From: Balaenoptera acutorostrata
Lineage: Eukaryota > Chordata > Mammalia > Artiodactyla > Balaenopteridae
Reading direction: 5' to 3'
NCBI RefSeq assembly: GCF_949987535.1
Contig: NC_080069.1
Location: 47,915,269-47,979,268 of the forward strand
DNA: 64,000 bases
Shown: in pieces, positions 48,584-60,073 of the stretch
Layout: every line of letters begins with the position of its first letter
Position numbering within the stretch: position 1 is the stretch's first letter
Program-made: the position numbers and the translations under genes
Notes under the pieces: model-generated
The model's database searches: none
Seen by the model: the letters and a program-made list of their open reading frames with translations, nothing else
Told to the model about the DNA's origin: nothing

Positions 48584-49995
48584 TTTGAGATTAATTAATT
48601 TTTAATCAGTGCTAGTGCACTGATTTAAAATGAAATATTGGTAAGGCAGTGGACAAAGTGTTGTGTGTAACATTAGGAAATATATAAATAATTGCTAGAA
48701 ATACTGGGGCAAACCAAAGAGACTTTTCAGAAGATCTGTTTTAAAACTAAAGCAGGTATTTGGAACCTTTGACTTCTATCCTGCCTATATCTTTTGATTT
48801 GAATAACTACTATACTAAGGTCATTTCCAATTTCATGATTTGAAAAAACTAAAATCTAATCATAGTTTACAAAAGAAAAATGCCAGAAATAGATTATAGT
48901 ATGTTTAGCTATATCGCGATGGGTTCTTTCTGTTATCTCAGGCCAGAGGAGATAACTCAAAATCATTTGATACTCAAAATCATTCTTTTTAGCTATTCTC
49001 CAATTTTTATCACTTGACCAACTAATTGCGTAATTTACATCAGAGAATATGTGTTTTGCTACTCTTAATTCAAAGACATCTCACTGTAGCTTTGGTTAAA
49101 ATTTGAATATATTTTCATTTCCTGTGTTTTTAAAATACTAAACACTGATCTGCTATATAAATAGAACCAGGTTTCTATAATTAATGTAAAATTCTTCCTA
49201 TTATTTAACTTTGATGATTCTTATTTTTAAATATATTCAAGATATAAAAACTTATCAATATTTACATTTAATATAGCTCCATAAATCCTTAAAATTATTC
49301 AAAATATATGACAATGTATAGAATGACCAAAATTTCCCTTATATTTTATTAACTTCAAATCATCTTCCTGGGAACACAGAATATAGACTCATGACTGTAG
49401 AATTATGTCTGTAACAGTGAAACTGTCTTATAAAGGTATCTGGCAAAATGAATAATGCTGTAAAGAAAAGTTTCAGGAAAGTAAATTACAACCTCCTCAA
49501 GATCCCTAAGCAATATCCTCTATTAATAAGAACTATATAAAAGCCTAAAAGATGACCTATAAAAATTGAATCCAGATTTTGGTTATGACTCTTTCATTAG
49601 TAGATTACTTTGCAAGATGTGAAAATTTATAGCAAAGATTTGACAAGGCCACAGATGTGCAAAGAAGACACAGTCCAGAGAATGTGGAACAGGTTCGTGA
49701 AAGGCCAGTGTCGTTGGCTTTCATGAGTCCCTTTCCACCTATCTTCATGTCGTTTCCAGGGCTGTAATGATGTCCTAGTGTTTCGGTCATAGAGCAGCAT
49801 CACTCAGAGAGGCTATCATGAGTTCCCAGGTCCATTTCTCATAAAGGGTTGTACCTCTCCTTTCCTGGGCAGCACATAGGCTCAGGGATCAGCCATTGCA
49901 GGAAAGGGCAGAAAAACTAACCACCATGCCCAAGCATTGGCCACAGTGTCCTTGGAGGGTGAAATAAGTCAGAGAACACACACTATAGGATCTGG
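48584..49995. other. Unassigned AT-rich DNA, no gene recognised
   Basis: No repeat family was recognised. 49,590-49,990 is more GC-balanced and non-repetitive, with a 61-codon antisense frame of no known domain. Confidence 0.4.
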
Positions 49996-49997
49996 AA

Positions 49998-50125
49998 ACC
50001 TAGGATCTGCTCTCAGCTCTGCTTGCTGTCAGCAAGTCTTTCAGTCCCTCTGAATCTCTACTTCCTGATTGGTTCAAATATGACTTGAGGTCAGATTATT
50101 TTATGGGTCCTTCTAGATTTTTCTT
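49998..50125 (+). repeat. MIR fragment
   Basis: GGATCTGCTCTCAGCTCTGC, AAGTCTTTCAGTCCCTCTG and ATGGGTCCTTCTAGATTTTT resemble sense MIR or MIR3. Confidence 0.55.
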
Positions 50126-50590
50126 TCAAAACTCTTCAGATAGTGCTTAAGCTAAACAAGTGTAATTTAAAGGAACACATTTTGGAAAGATACTTTGAAT
50201 GTGATGATGGTGCTTCTGCAGAGATATGACTCTGGTTCAGGAGTTGATTCGTCCAGTGTAGGTTTGACCCTCTCAGTGTGGATTGTCTATAAGCCAGATG
50301 TGCAAAAGCATTCCACCCATCTCCATATCCCTCTCTCCTTGCTGCTTTCTTTCTTTTTTTCCTTTTTCCACTTCCCTTTCTTCTCTGTCTTCTGTAAGAG
50401 GGCTGAGGTGGTGGTGATAAGATACAGAGACTTTGCACAGCTGGTTGAAATGCCTGTCACCACTGGATGGGGTTGAATTCTGCTATGTTGCCCCTTTCCC
50501 AGAAGAAGGAACTGTCCCTTACAACCATATGGTTACCAACCTTTCATCACCTTTGTCAGAAAAGGCAGTGATCATAGAGAAAGGGAGACT
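50126..50590. other. Unassigned DNA with CT-rich tract
   Basis: A pyrimidine-rich tract lies at about 50325-50395. The open frames of 93 and 100 codons overlap on opposite strands and have low-complexity composition. No gene was recognised. Confidence 0.4.
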
Positions 50591-50594
50591 GAAT

Positions 50595-50795
50595 ACAAGC
50601 TTGGTTTTGGACCAGAAAGCACAAGGTTCAAACCCTGGCTTTGTTACTTATTATCTAAATAAAGTAGGGAGATTTACTGTTGAATTCTGAGCCCAGGTGT
50701 CTCCTTTCTGGTAACCTGAGAATCATGACACCTACCTTATAGGTTCATTAATAGACAAGGTATAAAGTATCTGGTATACAGCTACACATTAGAAC
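50595..50795 (+). repeat. MIR SINE
   Basis: GGTTCAAACCCTGGCTTTGT, followed by TACTTATTATCTAAATAAAG, GTAACCTGAGAATCATGACA and CCTACCTTATAGGTTCATTA, is sense MIR. Confidence 0.8.
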
Positions 50796-50929
50796 AAGAT
50801 TGAAATTCTCCTATATGCAACTTAAGTATGTCAAGCAACATAAAGAAGACTTTCTAGTGTATCTGAAACAGCAGAGTTGGTGATCTATGAATTTTTCCAA
50901 GGCAGCAAGTTGCCCCATTTTTTCCTTTA

Positions 50930-51010
50930 GTCTCAGTCCCTTCGCAAGGCATCTGTTCAATAACTGTATAGTGAATAAATGAATTGTTGAACAATATTGT
51001 TCAATATTTT
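50930..51010 (+). repeat. L2-like 3' end
   Basis: GGCATCTGTTCAATAACTGT and GTGAATAAATGAATTGTTGA resemble the L2 3' terminus. Confidence 0.5.
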
Positions 51011-51889
51011 TTCAATATCTTATAAAAGGAACATTTGTATCAGAAGAAACTAGGATTGGTCCATGATTCACATTTTCTCCAGGGGCCCAGTTCTTAAGTA
51101 ACACACGTTACAGAAGGAAACTGAAGGTTAAACACAAACGTTGTCAAAAGAGTGTTTGCCAAGATAAATCGTTAGACATTAACAGACCAAATGAATATGT
51201 CTAAGAAAGCAAAAAAAAGCAACTCAGCAGGACTTGGTATGCACGCTTTCCTTTTATACTTTTATCTGCAAATTTATATTTAAATGGAGGTTATAAGGGT
51301 TTTGAGCACTAGGTATCTAATGTCATTTTTGTTGTAAGTCTTATATTTTCTTTTTCAAGGAAGAGGGTAGCAATAGTTTTCTGAAAAGCATCTGCATCCT
51401 CATGGATTATTCATTAGAAGGTTTAAAGAAATTCAAGGGGATCAGAACCCAAGTTAGAAGATGAATTATGTGGGAAACTGGGCTTTGAGATTTTCTTGGT
51501 ATAAATGCTAGTCCTAAAGAACTGTATTGTAGCTTTGATAATGGTACAGAGTTTTTGTTTTTTCTTTAACTCAAATATTGTATCAGAACTTTTTCCTGAG
51601 AGTCATCTAAATTTTTGTATCCACTAATAAGCAACCATGACAGAAATGAAAGGTGATGAAACAACCTCCCAATAATTTTTTTCAGGTATTTTTATCATTC
51701 TTCAAATACCTTTGAATTGAAAAAGAGTTGAATGGATATAATACTAAGGTTTCTTTAGATCTAGTCAGCTTTCCAAACAAGTGAAACAGACTGTCACGTA
51801 TTATCCCCAAGTCTACATTGTATAATTTTATGGACAGCAAAGTCCCACCTGCCCAAAGATGTTTGATCCATATTCTTTTCTTTTTCAAA
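51011..51889. other. Unassigned DNA, no gene recognised
   Basis: No repeat family or coding signal was recognised. Confidence 0.4.
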
Positions 51890-52930
51890 ATTCTTTCTTT
51901 TATGCATTTATAGATTCATGCATTTATTCAATAGATTCATTCAATACGTATATATTGAGTTTTTTAAAGTTAAACACTGTTAACGGCATCAAGTTTATGG
52001 TGTTAAGAATATAACCGTGGTTCCTGATCTCCTTGAGTTTGCATGTTTATGAGAAAATAATCAAATAAGCATACAGATAAATACAATTCACTGAACAATG
52101 GTAGCTCACATTTATTGGGTACTTAATGTGCCAGGCACTGTTCTGAGTGTTTACATGTATTAACTCAGTCCTCAAAACTATCCCTTTAGGTAGATAATAT
52201 TGTATCTCATTTTATAAATAAGGAAACTAGAACATAGGAAAAATAAACAGCTTCTCCAATGTCATGCAAACTAGCAAGTGTGCATTCAGGATTCAAAGTC
52301 AGTAAGTCTGGGTGTAAATCTTGTACTCAAACCTACTACGTTATTCCGAGAAATGACAGGGAAGAAGACTTGAGGAAGCCATAATAGAATATAAAAGGGT
52401 TCTCCCATTTGACATAAGGTATACATTTGGAAGTGACATTTAAGCTGACACCTAAGAAGCAAGTGGCTAGGCAGAGTGGGGAGAGGACTTCTCTAACAGA
52501 GAAATAGGCCATGTGCAGGCTTTGAAATGGGCTAAGCTTTCAGCACAGATGAAGCCTGGTGAATGATGAGGTTAGACTGGAGAGGTCAACTGTAGCCAGA
52601 AAGATAAAAAGAGGGTGGAAGGGGGCAGGGGTGGAGAGACAAAGAGAGAGACTGGAAGGAAAAGAAAAATATAAAATCTCCAAAGTACAAAGGGAAGTCA
52701 TTTATGGAGAGACATGATGCAATTGCTATTTTAAGATAATTCTGGCTGGAATGTAGAGATTAGATTGGAAGGGCAAGAGGATAAGTAGAAAAACTAATTA
52801 GGAGGCCATGAGAGTAATCCAGGAGATGGGCAATAAAGGTGACAGCATGTAGATGAATTCAGGATGCACCTGAAGAGGCAAGAGAGGAGGAAGCCAGGCA
52901 ACAGCTTCTGGGTTTGCATTTCTGACCTGT
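51890..52930 (-). repeat. L2 LINE, antisense, split by a MIR
   Basis: The reversed 3' end at 51890-52090 (CATGCATTTATTCAATAGAT, GAATATAACCGTGGTTCCTG) and the upstream part at 52346-52930 (TGACATTTAAGCTGACACCT, GACATGATGCAATTGCTATT, TAGGAGGCCATGAGAGTAAT-like) belong to one L2 copy. An antisense MIR sits between them. Confidence 0.75.
52093..52345 (-). repeat. MIR SINE, antisense, nested in L2
   Basis: GCTCACATTTATTGGGTACT, TGTGCCAGGCACTGTTCTGA, CATTTTATAAATAAGGAAAC and CAAAGTCAGTAAGTCTGGG give a near-complete reversed MIR. Confidence 0.85.
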
Positions 52931-53289
52931 GGTATTATTGCCTGATGTTCTCAACATTAGGATACTATCCTGAATTATGACGTTTTCTTTCAATAGCCTC
53001 AGTTAAAGTGTACCAGTAGTAACTGGAATCACATTGGATTTCATTAGTTTATTAAATGAATACAACATAGAACAAGAATTTAATAAATATGAATTTAGGC
53101 AGTCGTAAGTGGAACATAAGTGACTAGGGCTCAAGAGATGATGTGAAAGTGTTGGATGGTGGAGCTGAGGGTGAGGAATGGGAGGCGTGAACCCAATGAA
53201 GATGTGTCCTGAATCTACGCTATTCTACTCGGTTAGTGTGTTTGGAACTGGCATTTACAGCTGGGATTTGCAGAAATGCCAATGCTCAC
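52931..53289. other. Unassigned DNA
   Basis: No family or gene was recognised. Part of a 71-codon frame (53178-53393) lies here, without a known domain. Confidence 0.4.
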
Positions 53290-53420
53290 ATGAGTTTCTT
53301 AATTTATTTGTTAATTCACTCAAATATTTGTTGTATACTGGTTTACCAAGTGTTCAGTACTCTACCAGACATTGTGAGTGTTTGGTGAACTAAGTAGGAA
53401 TGGACCATGCCTTCACAGAG
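53290..53420 (-). repeat. L2 LINE 3' fragment, antisense
   Basis: AATTCACTCAAATATTTGTT, TACCAAGTGTTCAGTACTCT and GAACTAAGTAGGAATGGACC follow the reversed L2 3' end. Confidence 0.65.
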
Positions 53421-53604
53421 ATTTAGCACTGTTATTATTTAGCTCTGTTATTTTTCACAAAACTGTTTCTGCCACCTTTTATGTACTTCTATGGTTTGAT
53501 ATTTTTGACTAAGTGCAGTTGAGATGGTTAAGAAACTTCTTTTGTGCATGCTATTATCAGAATGCCATTACTAATATCTTTTAATCAGAGGTATTATTGC
53601 ATTA

Positions 53605-53838
53605 TTGTTAATAGCTCAAGCTCTGGAGTCATCTGCCTTGGTTTAAATTCCAGCTCTGTTAGTTGCTTGGTTATTTAATCTCTCCATGCCTCAATTTTCC
53701 ATCTTTCAATTGAGATAAAAATAGTATTATTTGTAATACTATTAAAAATTAAGTGAGAATTAAGTGAGCAAATAGATGTAAAGTACCTACCTAGTGCCTG
53801 GCATATGGTAAGCTTTAAGTGTATATTAATTAGTATTA
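53605..53838 (+). repeat. MIR SINE
   Basis: CTCAAGCTCTGGAGTCATCT, AAATTCCAGCTCTGTTAGTT, CTCCATGCCTCAATTTTCCA and GCCTGGCATATGGTAAGCTT mark a near-complete sense MIR. Confidence 0.9.
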
Positions 53839-54647
53839 TTATATTAATATATACAAGGCACAAAAATTGTCTTATATGTATGTGTGTGTATTTTAAAGAA
53901 ATGGATTTTATAAAAATTTGTTTTGAGCCAATGAAATATATGGTTCACTTGCAAAAATCTGTAGCTGTAGTAGAATTTCAACTTTTTAAAAGTTTAAGCA
54001 CAATGAAAACTTTTAACTTGATTGACCTAATAAAAAGATAATTTTTCTAGCACACAAGAAATGAGGACTGTATTTCTTTCACTCTTGGGTTTTGAAAGAT
54101 TAAAGCAAATAAAAATGCCGGTATCTACCATGTACACCTCTAAGAAAGTCAAGAACAAAAGGAAATGTAAGCCACCAAAGCAATCCAGAGTGAAGTCCTT
54201 GTCATTCTGTTGGAAGCCACCAAAGCAGATTTAAACCAGGCAAACTTAAAATAGAAAAGAATCAAAATTCCTTTTTTTATTATTATTTTTCTATATGGAG
54301 AACAGGTAATGTGCATTTCATGCTAAAATAGGATTTAGTGTACTCTAAGCGCAGGATTCTCTTTGAATATGGTCTAGGGCAGCGTGTCATAAGTGGGATC
54401 TCTATGGAGGGATTCAGTCAAGTAATACTGTCATTATATTTTTTTAATTTGAAAAAACTGTTAATTTTAGTATTAAAAAGTTCTAGTGAATGCCAGAGTC
54501 AAAATTACTCAGTGAATGCATTTCTCCTTTTCCCTTCTATATACCCTCTCGTGTTCTAGTAAATAGTATAACATATTTACTATATTAGAATTATGAAATC
54601 TATAGCCTATTTCTTAGTTTTAGCATAGCTATTTTGTGATATAAAAA
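53839..54647. other. Unassigned AT-rich DNA, no gene recognised
   Basis: A 14-bp direct repeat AAGCCACCAAAGCA occurs at 54169-54182 and 54214-54227. No repeat family was assigned. Frames at 53805-54041 and 54338-54559 are unrecognised. Confidence 0.4.
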
Positions 54648-54970
54648 TTAAGACTTGGGACTTCCCTGGTGGCGCAGTGGTTAAGAATCCGCCTGCCAAT
54701 GCAGGGGACATGGGTTTGAGCCCTGGTCCAGGAAGATCCCACATGCCGCGGAGCAGCTAAGCCTGTGTGCCACAACTACTAAAGTCCGCATGCCTAGAGC
54801 CTGTGCTCCGTCCGCAGTAAGAGAAGCCACCGCAATGAGAAGCCCGCGCACCACAACGAAGAGTAGACCCTGCTCACAGCAACTGGAGAAAGCCCGCTCA
54901 CGAGCAGCAACGAAGACCCAACGCGGCCAAACATTTAAAACGTAAATTAAAAAAAAAAAAGTTAAGACTT
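54648..54970 (+). mobile_element. CHR-type SINE, sense orientation
   Basis: This is the only long CHR copy on the plus strand. It starts GGGACTTCCCTGGTGGCGCA at 54658, with box A TGGCGCAGTGG and a degenerate box B GGGTTTGAGCC, and ends in an A-tail at 54949-54961. A 9-bp duplication TTAAGACTT (54648-54656 and 54962-54970), with near-identity further out, marks the site. It would be transcribed by RNA polymerase III from its internal boxes if still active. Confidence 0.95.
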
Positions 54971-55489
54971 ACAGAGCTACTTTGTTATATTAGAATTAAG
55001 ATTGAGTGAATGGTATATTATACTTTTTCTATGCTAATGGAAAATTGATGTTGAATAAATTTATGTTCCCAGGAAATGTCATTTATATTATCTAATTTGT
55101 TAGGAATACCATGTTATTACTTAAGCAAGTTAGTTTTTTATGCAAAAACACCTGTTGAAAGTGTTGGATATTGTACTTTTATAAATCTTAATAAAAATTT
55201 CAAGTAAGTCCAAAATTTAATATTAATTATAAAACAGACTTATTACATTTTAATAACCATCTTTGAAACAACAGCCAAAACAATAAACAAAAGAAAGGGA
55301 AAGCTTTTATTCAGACCTTCGTTTTTATTTAACAGTCCTGAAATGTTGATGATAAAACACTTAACTCAGGCAGTTCTGGTCAACTGCCCTCATTATAGGT
55401 TTCAAGTTTTATTAAGCACCATTGCATTCAATTTAACATTTGTTCTAACCAGTCCCATGACCAAAGGTATCCATAGCTAATGCTTTGGA
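54971..55489. other. Unassigned AT-rich DNA
   Basis: Nothing recognised. Confidence 0.4.
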
Positions 55490-55682
55490 GGGAGTGTTAC
55501 ATAATGGAAAGGTCTGTGATCGTGAAAAAATTCTTGTGTCACTTTCTAAGCCTCAATTCTGTATTTTTAAAGAGACAGTAGTACCTATCTCACATAATTT
55601 ATTTTATGATGAATAAATTAAATCATGTCTTTAAAGCATCATATCTAGGCACATAGTAGACAGGTTATTTCACTTTTTCCTT
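55490..55682 (+). repeat. MIR SINE
   Basis: TGTCACTTTCTAAGCCTCAA, TACCTATCTCACATAATTTA and TCTAGGCACATAGTAGACAG follow sense MIR order. Confidence 0.7.
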
Positions 55683-56793
55683 CTATGACTAGATAGAAAA
55701 AATTAATATGAAAGGGATGGAGATGCCGCATAGCAGTTCAAAACATTTGGTCTTCTCAGTGTATGAGAGAGTCTGTCTCCCCAGTGTATGGCAGAACGGT
55801 TCTCTAAGCCAGTTTCTAAGCTCTCCAAAATGTTGGTGGAATTTCAGATCAGAGGCTCTAGACTACTTGTATGCTCCTGAGGTGGTGCTGTGTGACTTAA
55901 GGGATCATTCAAGAAATTCATCGTTCAGAACTTTTCATCATGATAAGCTCTACAACATCATTTTCTCTGGGTTAATGCCTTAGGCATGGTCTTAGGTGAA
56001 AGTTACAACAGTAACAAATAGGTCATTTTGGTATATATTTAAATAAAGTTTCTTAAATACATCAATTGAGAATTAGGTGCACAGAGTACACAGACTGTTG
56101 TATACTAAGTATGAATCATAGTGGATAAAAAATTCTCTGAGAGAGTTACTTTCCTTTTAGGAGAAGATGCCATACATCTATACATGCTATGTATTTCCTC
56201 AGACAAAAAGTCTTCTCTGTTTTTCCCTCACCTTGAAATAAAGTATGAGAATCACTAAAAAATGTTGTGGAAAAAGAGAAGAATGGTAAAATTGTCTACC
56301 TTTTCATTTAAAACAGAGATTTTCAGACTTCCTCTTAAACACTTTTAAGGGTAGAGATGTAAATTCCTAACTAGATGGTATTTATACCTAGAAATATACA
56401 CAGTAGAGGAATATATTTTCTCTCTAAAATAGCATTGAAGGTCCAGGAAGACTGTTATTTTTTTTCCCCTTGTTTTCAAATACTCCTTAAACCTAAAGCA
56501 TATTCTTACTCACTTTGAATTTAAACTATTGCTTATCTTTGGTGATTATTATACTCATTGTCTAAAGAAGGAAATAAAACAATGATTCTTTTATCAATTA
56601 TATTTGCATATCTCTAACCTTGAAGTTAAAGTCACTTTTGTTTGAATAAGGATTAAATCAGTCCTGATTGTATTTTAAAAATATTAATCCATATAAAATT
56701 AGTGTTATAGCATGTTCATTGACCTCTTTAACATTTTTCTCTCTTCACCACTATATCCTCCTCTTACTAATATTTTCTCTCATTTTTTGGATA
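55683..56793. other. Unassigned DNA, no gene recognised
   Basis: The 91-codon frame at 55708-55983 is in relatively balanced sequence but shows no domain I recognise. The rest is AT-rich. Confidence 0.4.
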
Positions 56794-56794
56794 A

Positions 56795-56910
56795 TAACAA
56801 TAACAGCTATCATTTAATCACTCACTAAGTGCTGGGGATTGTGCTAAATTCACTGTACTTTAATCCCCACATCAATCAAACGCTGTACTTAGAGTCATTA
56901 TCTGCTTTAG
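56795..56910 (-). repeat. MIR fragment, antisense
   Basis: AGCTATCATTTAATCACTCA, TAAGTGCTGGGGATTGTGCT and TTTAATCCCCACATCAATC are reversed MIR motifs. Confidence 0.65.
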
Positions 56911-58394
56911 TATTACATACGCACTTGGGATTCACCTATAATATATACTCATCTCATTATAGAAAGAGACTATAATTAAGGCAAACAGTATCACATAGTG
57001 AAAAGGGAACTGACATTTCACACTACTCATGTGATCTTGGAGAAAAAACACATAATTTTTGTACACCTAAGGTAAAAAATTCTGTGTATGTTTTTCCAGG
57101 TTGGTGCTCAGGATTTTATTAGGTACATTGCCTGTTACAGGTATGATTTTATTGAACATCCTGAGCATGTGGGCAGATTCTTTTTTATTTTTATACATGG
57201 CTTGGGCTATCTTCTGTCTGCTAAATATTTGCAAATACACATTCATCAAGTCCCCATTTCTTGTGGGCTAGACAGTATTACTTACCTCAAATTGTATTCC
57301 TCACTCAAAATGCTAAAGGTGTATTTCCTCAAATTCTTTGTTCTGAGTCTTGTTCCAGCTCAGCTTGAGCCACATCCACCAATTCTTATGAAACTGATTT
57401 TTCATACTTTTCCTCTCCTTCCTGTGAACAATATTTACTCAATTACTAATATCTTTCTGCTACTTTCCCAAATCTTTTTGGTGTAAAGGATTTCCTCAAC
57501 TTAAGATGAATGAACCACATGATTTAGGACCACATATGGACCCGGCTGCTTATCTTATTCATTACCATTTGATCCAGAATGTGATCTGTATCAAAGATCA
57601 GATTATTGGCCCCGTTATTATAACCATTGATTTAACTTTTAGGAATTATAGCTTTTTTTTTTTTTTCCTTCAGTGTTCCATGAAGAACCCAGCAAACTCT
57701 GAAGGAATTTCTCTTTAGACAGTTATACTCCTTCAACTCCCACCAAAAGAAACACACATGGACACATATACTTTTATGGGTTTTATCAACACATGTCCCC
57801 CACCTTCTTTCTCCACTACTTTATCTGTCCCAAACTCTGTTTTCTTTTTTTTTTCATTTAGCAAAATAATCTCTCTCTAATCCTTTATAGCTGGTTGCTT
57901 CTTTTGCATTTATACCATTTACTTTGCCATTATAGTTTATTTTTCATCTTTCTTAAACAATATTTGGTCTTAATTAAAATTGTCTTCTTCCAGCAACATT
58001 AGGAAATTCTGATGTGTGGGTTGGAGATACAGTACACATTCCTATTTCATATCTAATCTTTAATGTGATTGTAAAAAAATGACTTGTGATGTTTCAGGAT
58101 CATCCCCCTACCCCATGGAAATATTAAAATGTAAGTTTCAAGTAACTAAATAATAGATTTTATTTGATAATTTTCACATTCCATATATATTTGTAATTAT
58201 TCAATAAACACTTTAGACATTAAAAAGCATTTTCAGTGAATTAATGATATAAAACTTAAAATTCATAATTAGTTGGAAATAGCACTTTATTTTATGGAAC
58301 ATGCAACTTCCAATTTAGGGTTTTTATGCTGTAACATAGTATATGACAATGGCAACTGTCTGCAAAGTGTGACACTGTATATATCTTATTGATT
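56911..58394. other. Unassigned DNA, no gene recognised
   Basis: The 132-codon frame at 57088-57486 has hydrophobic, AT-driven composition and no recognisable domain. I do not call it a gene. T-runs lie at 57651-57666 and 57845-57854. Confidence 0.4.
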
Positions 58395-58475
58395 AAATGA
58401 GATAGCCATATGAAAACACCTATTATAGCACTTATCACAGTGAGTCTTCAATAAAAGTTCAGGGTTGTTTATTGT
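58395..58475 (+). repeat. MIR 3' fragment
   Basis: GATTAAATGAGATAGCCATA, then AGCACTTATCACAGTGAGTC and TTCAATAAAAGTTCAGGG, resembles the sense MIR 3' end. Confidence 0.55.
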
Positions 58476-58893
58476 AGAATTATGGATAACAAAATGAGAT
58501 CAAGGCAAAAAATTATGAATACAGAGTTAGAATATGATGAGGTATTGGATTAGTTGTTGTATTTTCAGGAAAACAGGATAGTTCTGCAATACATCCACAA
58601 ATTCATAAAATGCTATCCAGCCATTCTTGGCATTTCAGTATTTTTTGCCTAGTGTCCCATTATTGTGAACTTTAGAGTGTTCTTTTTCTTGCCAAAAGTG
58701 GTTAACATTTTCTTTCAAAGTTTGTTTCTCCGTAATGTAAATGTAGCTTCTGATGTCTTTCTGGAATCTAATGGGACACGTTATTCACTGTACAGAATTT
58801 ATTTGGCTGGAAAGCATCTTTTCTTCAAATTGAGTTCTAATACTCAAGAATAGAAAAAAGAAACAAAGAAGCACATAGTGATGGAACTAGTAA
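58476..58893. other. Unassigned AT-rich DNA
   Basis: Nothing recognised. Confidence 0.4.
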
Positions 58894-59012
58894 AAAAAAT
58901 TATATATATGTATATATATATATACTATGTATTATATATAAATACATATATATTTATATAAACATATAAGTATTTAGTATATATATATTTAATATCTCTA
59001 TATACTAAATAG
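58894..59012. repeat. AT-rich simple repeat
   Basis: Interrupted (TA)n and TATATAAATA runs with scattered G and C. Confidence 0.85.
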
Positions 59013-59992
59013 ATACAGTTAGTTCCTGATAGCAGTTTTTAGAAACACTGAGTTGGTAAAGTAATTCATATGAATCTGGCCTTTAAAACATGAACTTATA
59101 TGATCCCTCTTGCAATAGGATAATAAGATGCTCATTTATTTCTGTTCTAATGTGCCACACCTGCCTTGACAAAGTTATACTTCTCAGTTAGGAGCACAAT
59201 TTCCCCACTATCTCTGTTCCTAACCTCATCTTCTTTGCCACTTAATGGATTAAAGATTTTCAGAAAGAGGTGGGACATGAAGCACAGATGTCCGTGGTGC
59301 TGCTTCATTGAGATTTGTGCCTGGATTTTAACAGTATGAGGCTTGGATTGAGGGAGATGTAGGAGAGGGATGGAATACAGTCCCATTCTATATAAATAGT
59401 ATTATTAATTTTTTTTTACTGTGCATAGTATATATTGTCTACAAGTAGAAGTCACCTAAATACCTACATATTGCATATCAACTCATCAAATTGATGACTA
59501 TTATTTTCCACATTTTATGAATCTTCTCCAGGAAAATTATGGGAAATAAAGTAAGAATACTTGCTTAAATCTAGTAAAGAAGTCAATAGTAAAAGAAACA
59601 AGGAGCCAACACCCCCTATTACTTGTAATTCAGTGTTAAGACGAGAAAAATATTTATGTTGGTAATGTGTATATAATAAGAAAACATTTCAATTACAAAT
59701 GTTTTAGTTTTCATAGTACAACTGCCTTTCCCGGTAAAATAACATGGGATTGAATGGTTTTCTTTTTTTGTAGTATTTCATAATCTGGAGCCTATTTGGT
59801 GCCTTGGAAGTCCCAGAAATTTTCATTTCTATTTTGTGCATTTAACAAAATCTATAATAACAGCAATATATAGGGAGTTAATTTTTAAATGGCAATGAGG
59901 AGTGATAATAAACATTTCATAGCTAATCAGCATCACTCTACAGAGACATAGATTGCTCTAAGTGTTCTCTTTCACCTTCCTTTTATTTATAG
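59013..59992. other. Unassigned DNA, no gene recognised
   Basis: The 79-codon antisense frame at 59147-59386 is unrecognised. No repeat family was assigned. Confidence 0.4.
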
Positions 59993-60073
59993 GAATGGAA
60001 GACTGCCACTGGAAAGCTGCATCATGAGCTGCTTGGGCTTCTAAAGTGTCCAGTGGATTTTTAATTACATAAG
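59993..60073 (+). other. Candidate non-coding exon
   Basis: An 81-bp segment is preceded by a pyrimidine-rich tract and acceptor (TTCACCTTCCTTTTATTTATAG ends at 59992; last bases TTATTTATAG). It is followed by a strong donor AAG|GTAAAT at 60074. All three plus-strand frames have a stop inside it, so it would be a UTR or lncRNA exon rather than an internal coding exon. No neighbouring exon could be identified. By-eye splice signals are common in introns, so this is only a candidate. Confidence 0.25.

Noticed and set aside
50987..51004. 18-bp perfect palindrome TTGAACAATATTGTTCAA
   Set aside because: A palindrome of this size is expected by chance in tens of kilobases of AT-rich DNA, and it lies at the end of an L2-like fragment.
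54169..54227. 14-bp direct repeat AAGCCACCAAAGCA 45 bp apart
   Set aside because: Considered as a target-site duplication, but the intervening 31 bp has no tail or recognisable element.
54658..54735. tRNA-like A and B boxes in the CHR SINEs, suggesting a tRNA gene
   Set aside because: They belong to tRNA-derived SINEs. No cloverleaf with an intact acceptor stem and anticodon arm is present.
57088..57486. 132-codon open frame with hydrophobic stretches
   Set aside because: The composition follows the AT-rich DNA. There is no known domain, no splice or promoter context, and a 60-codon frame overlaps on the other strand.
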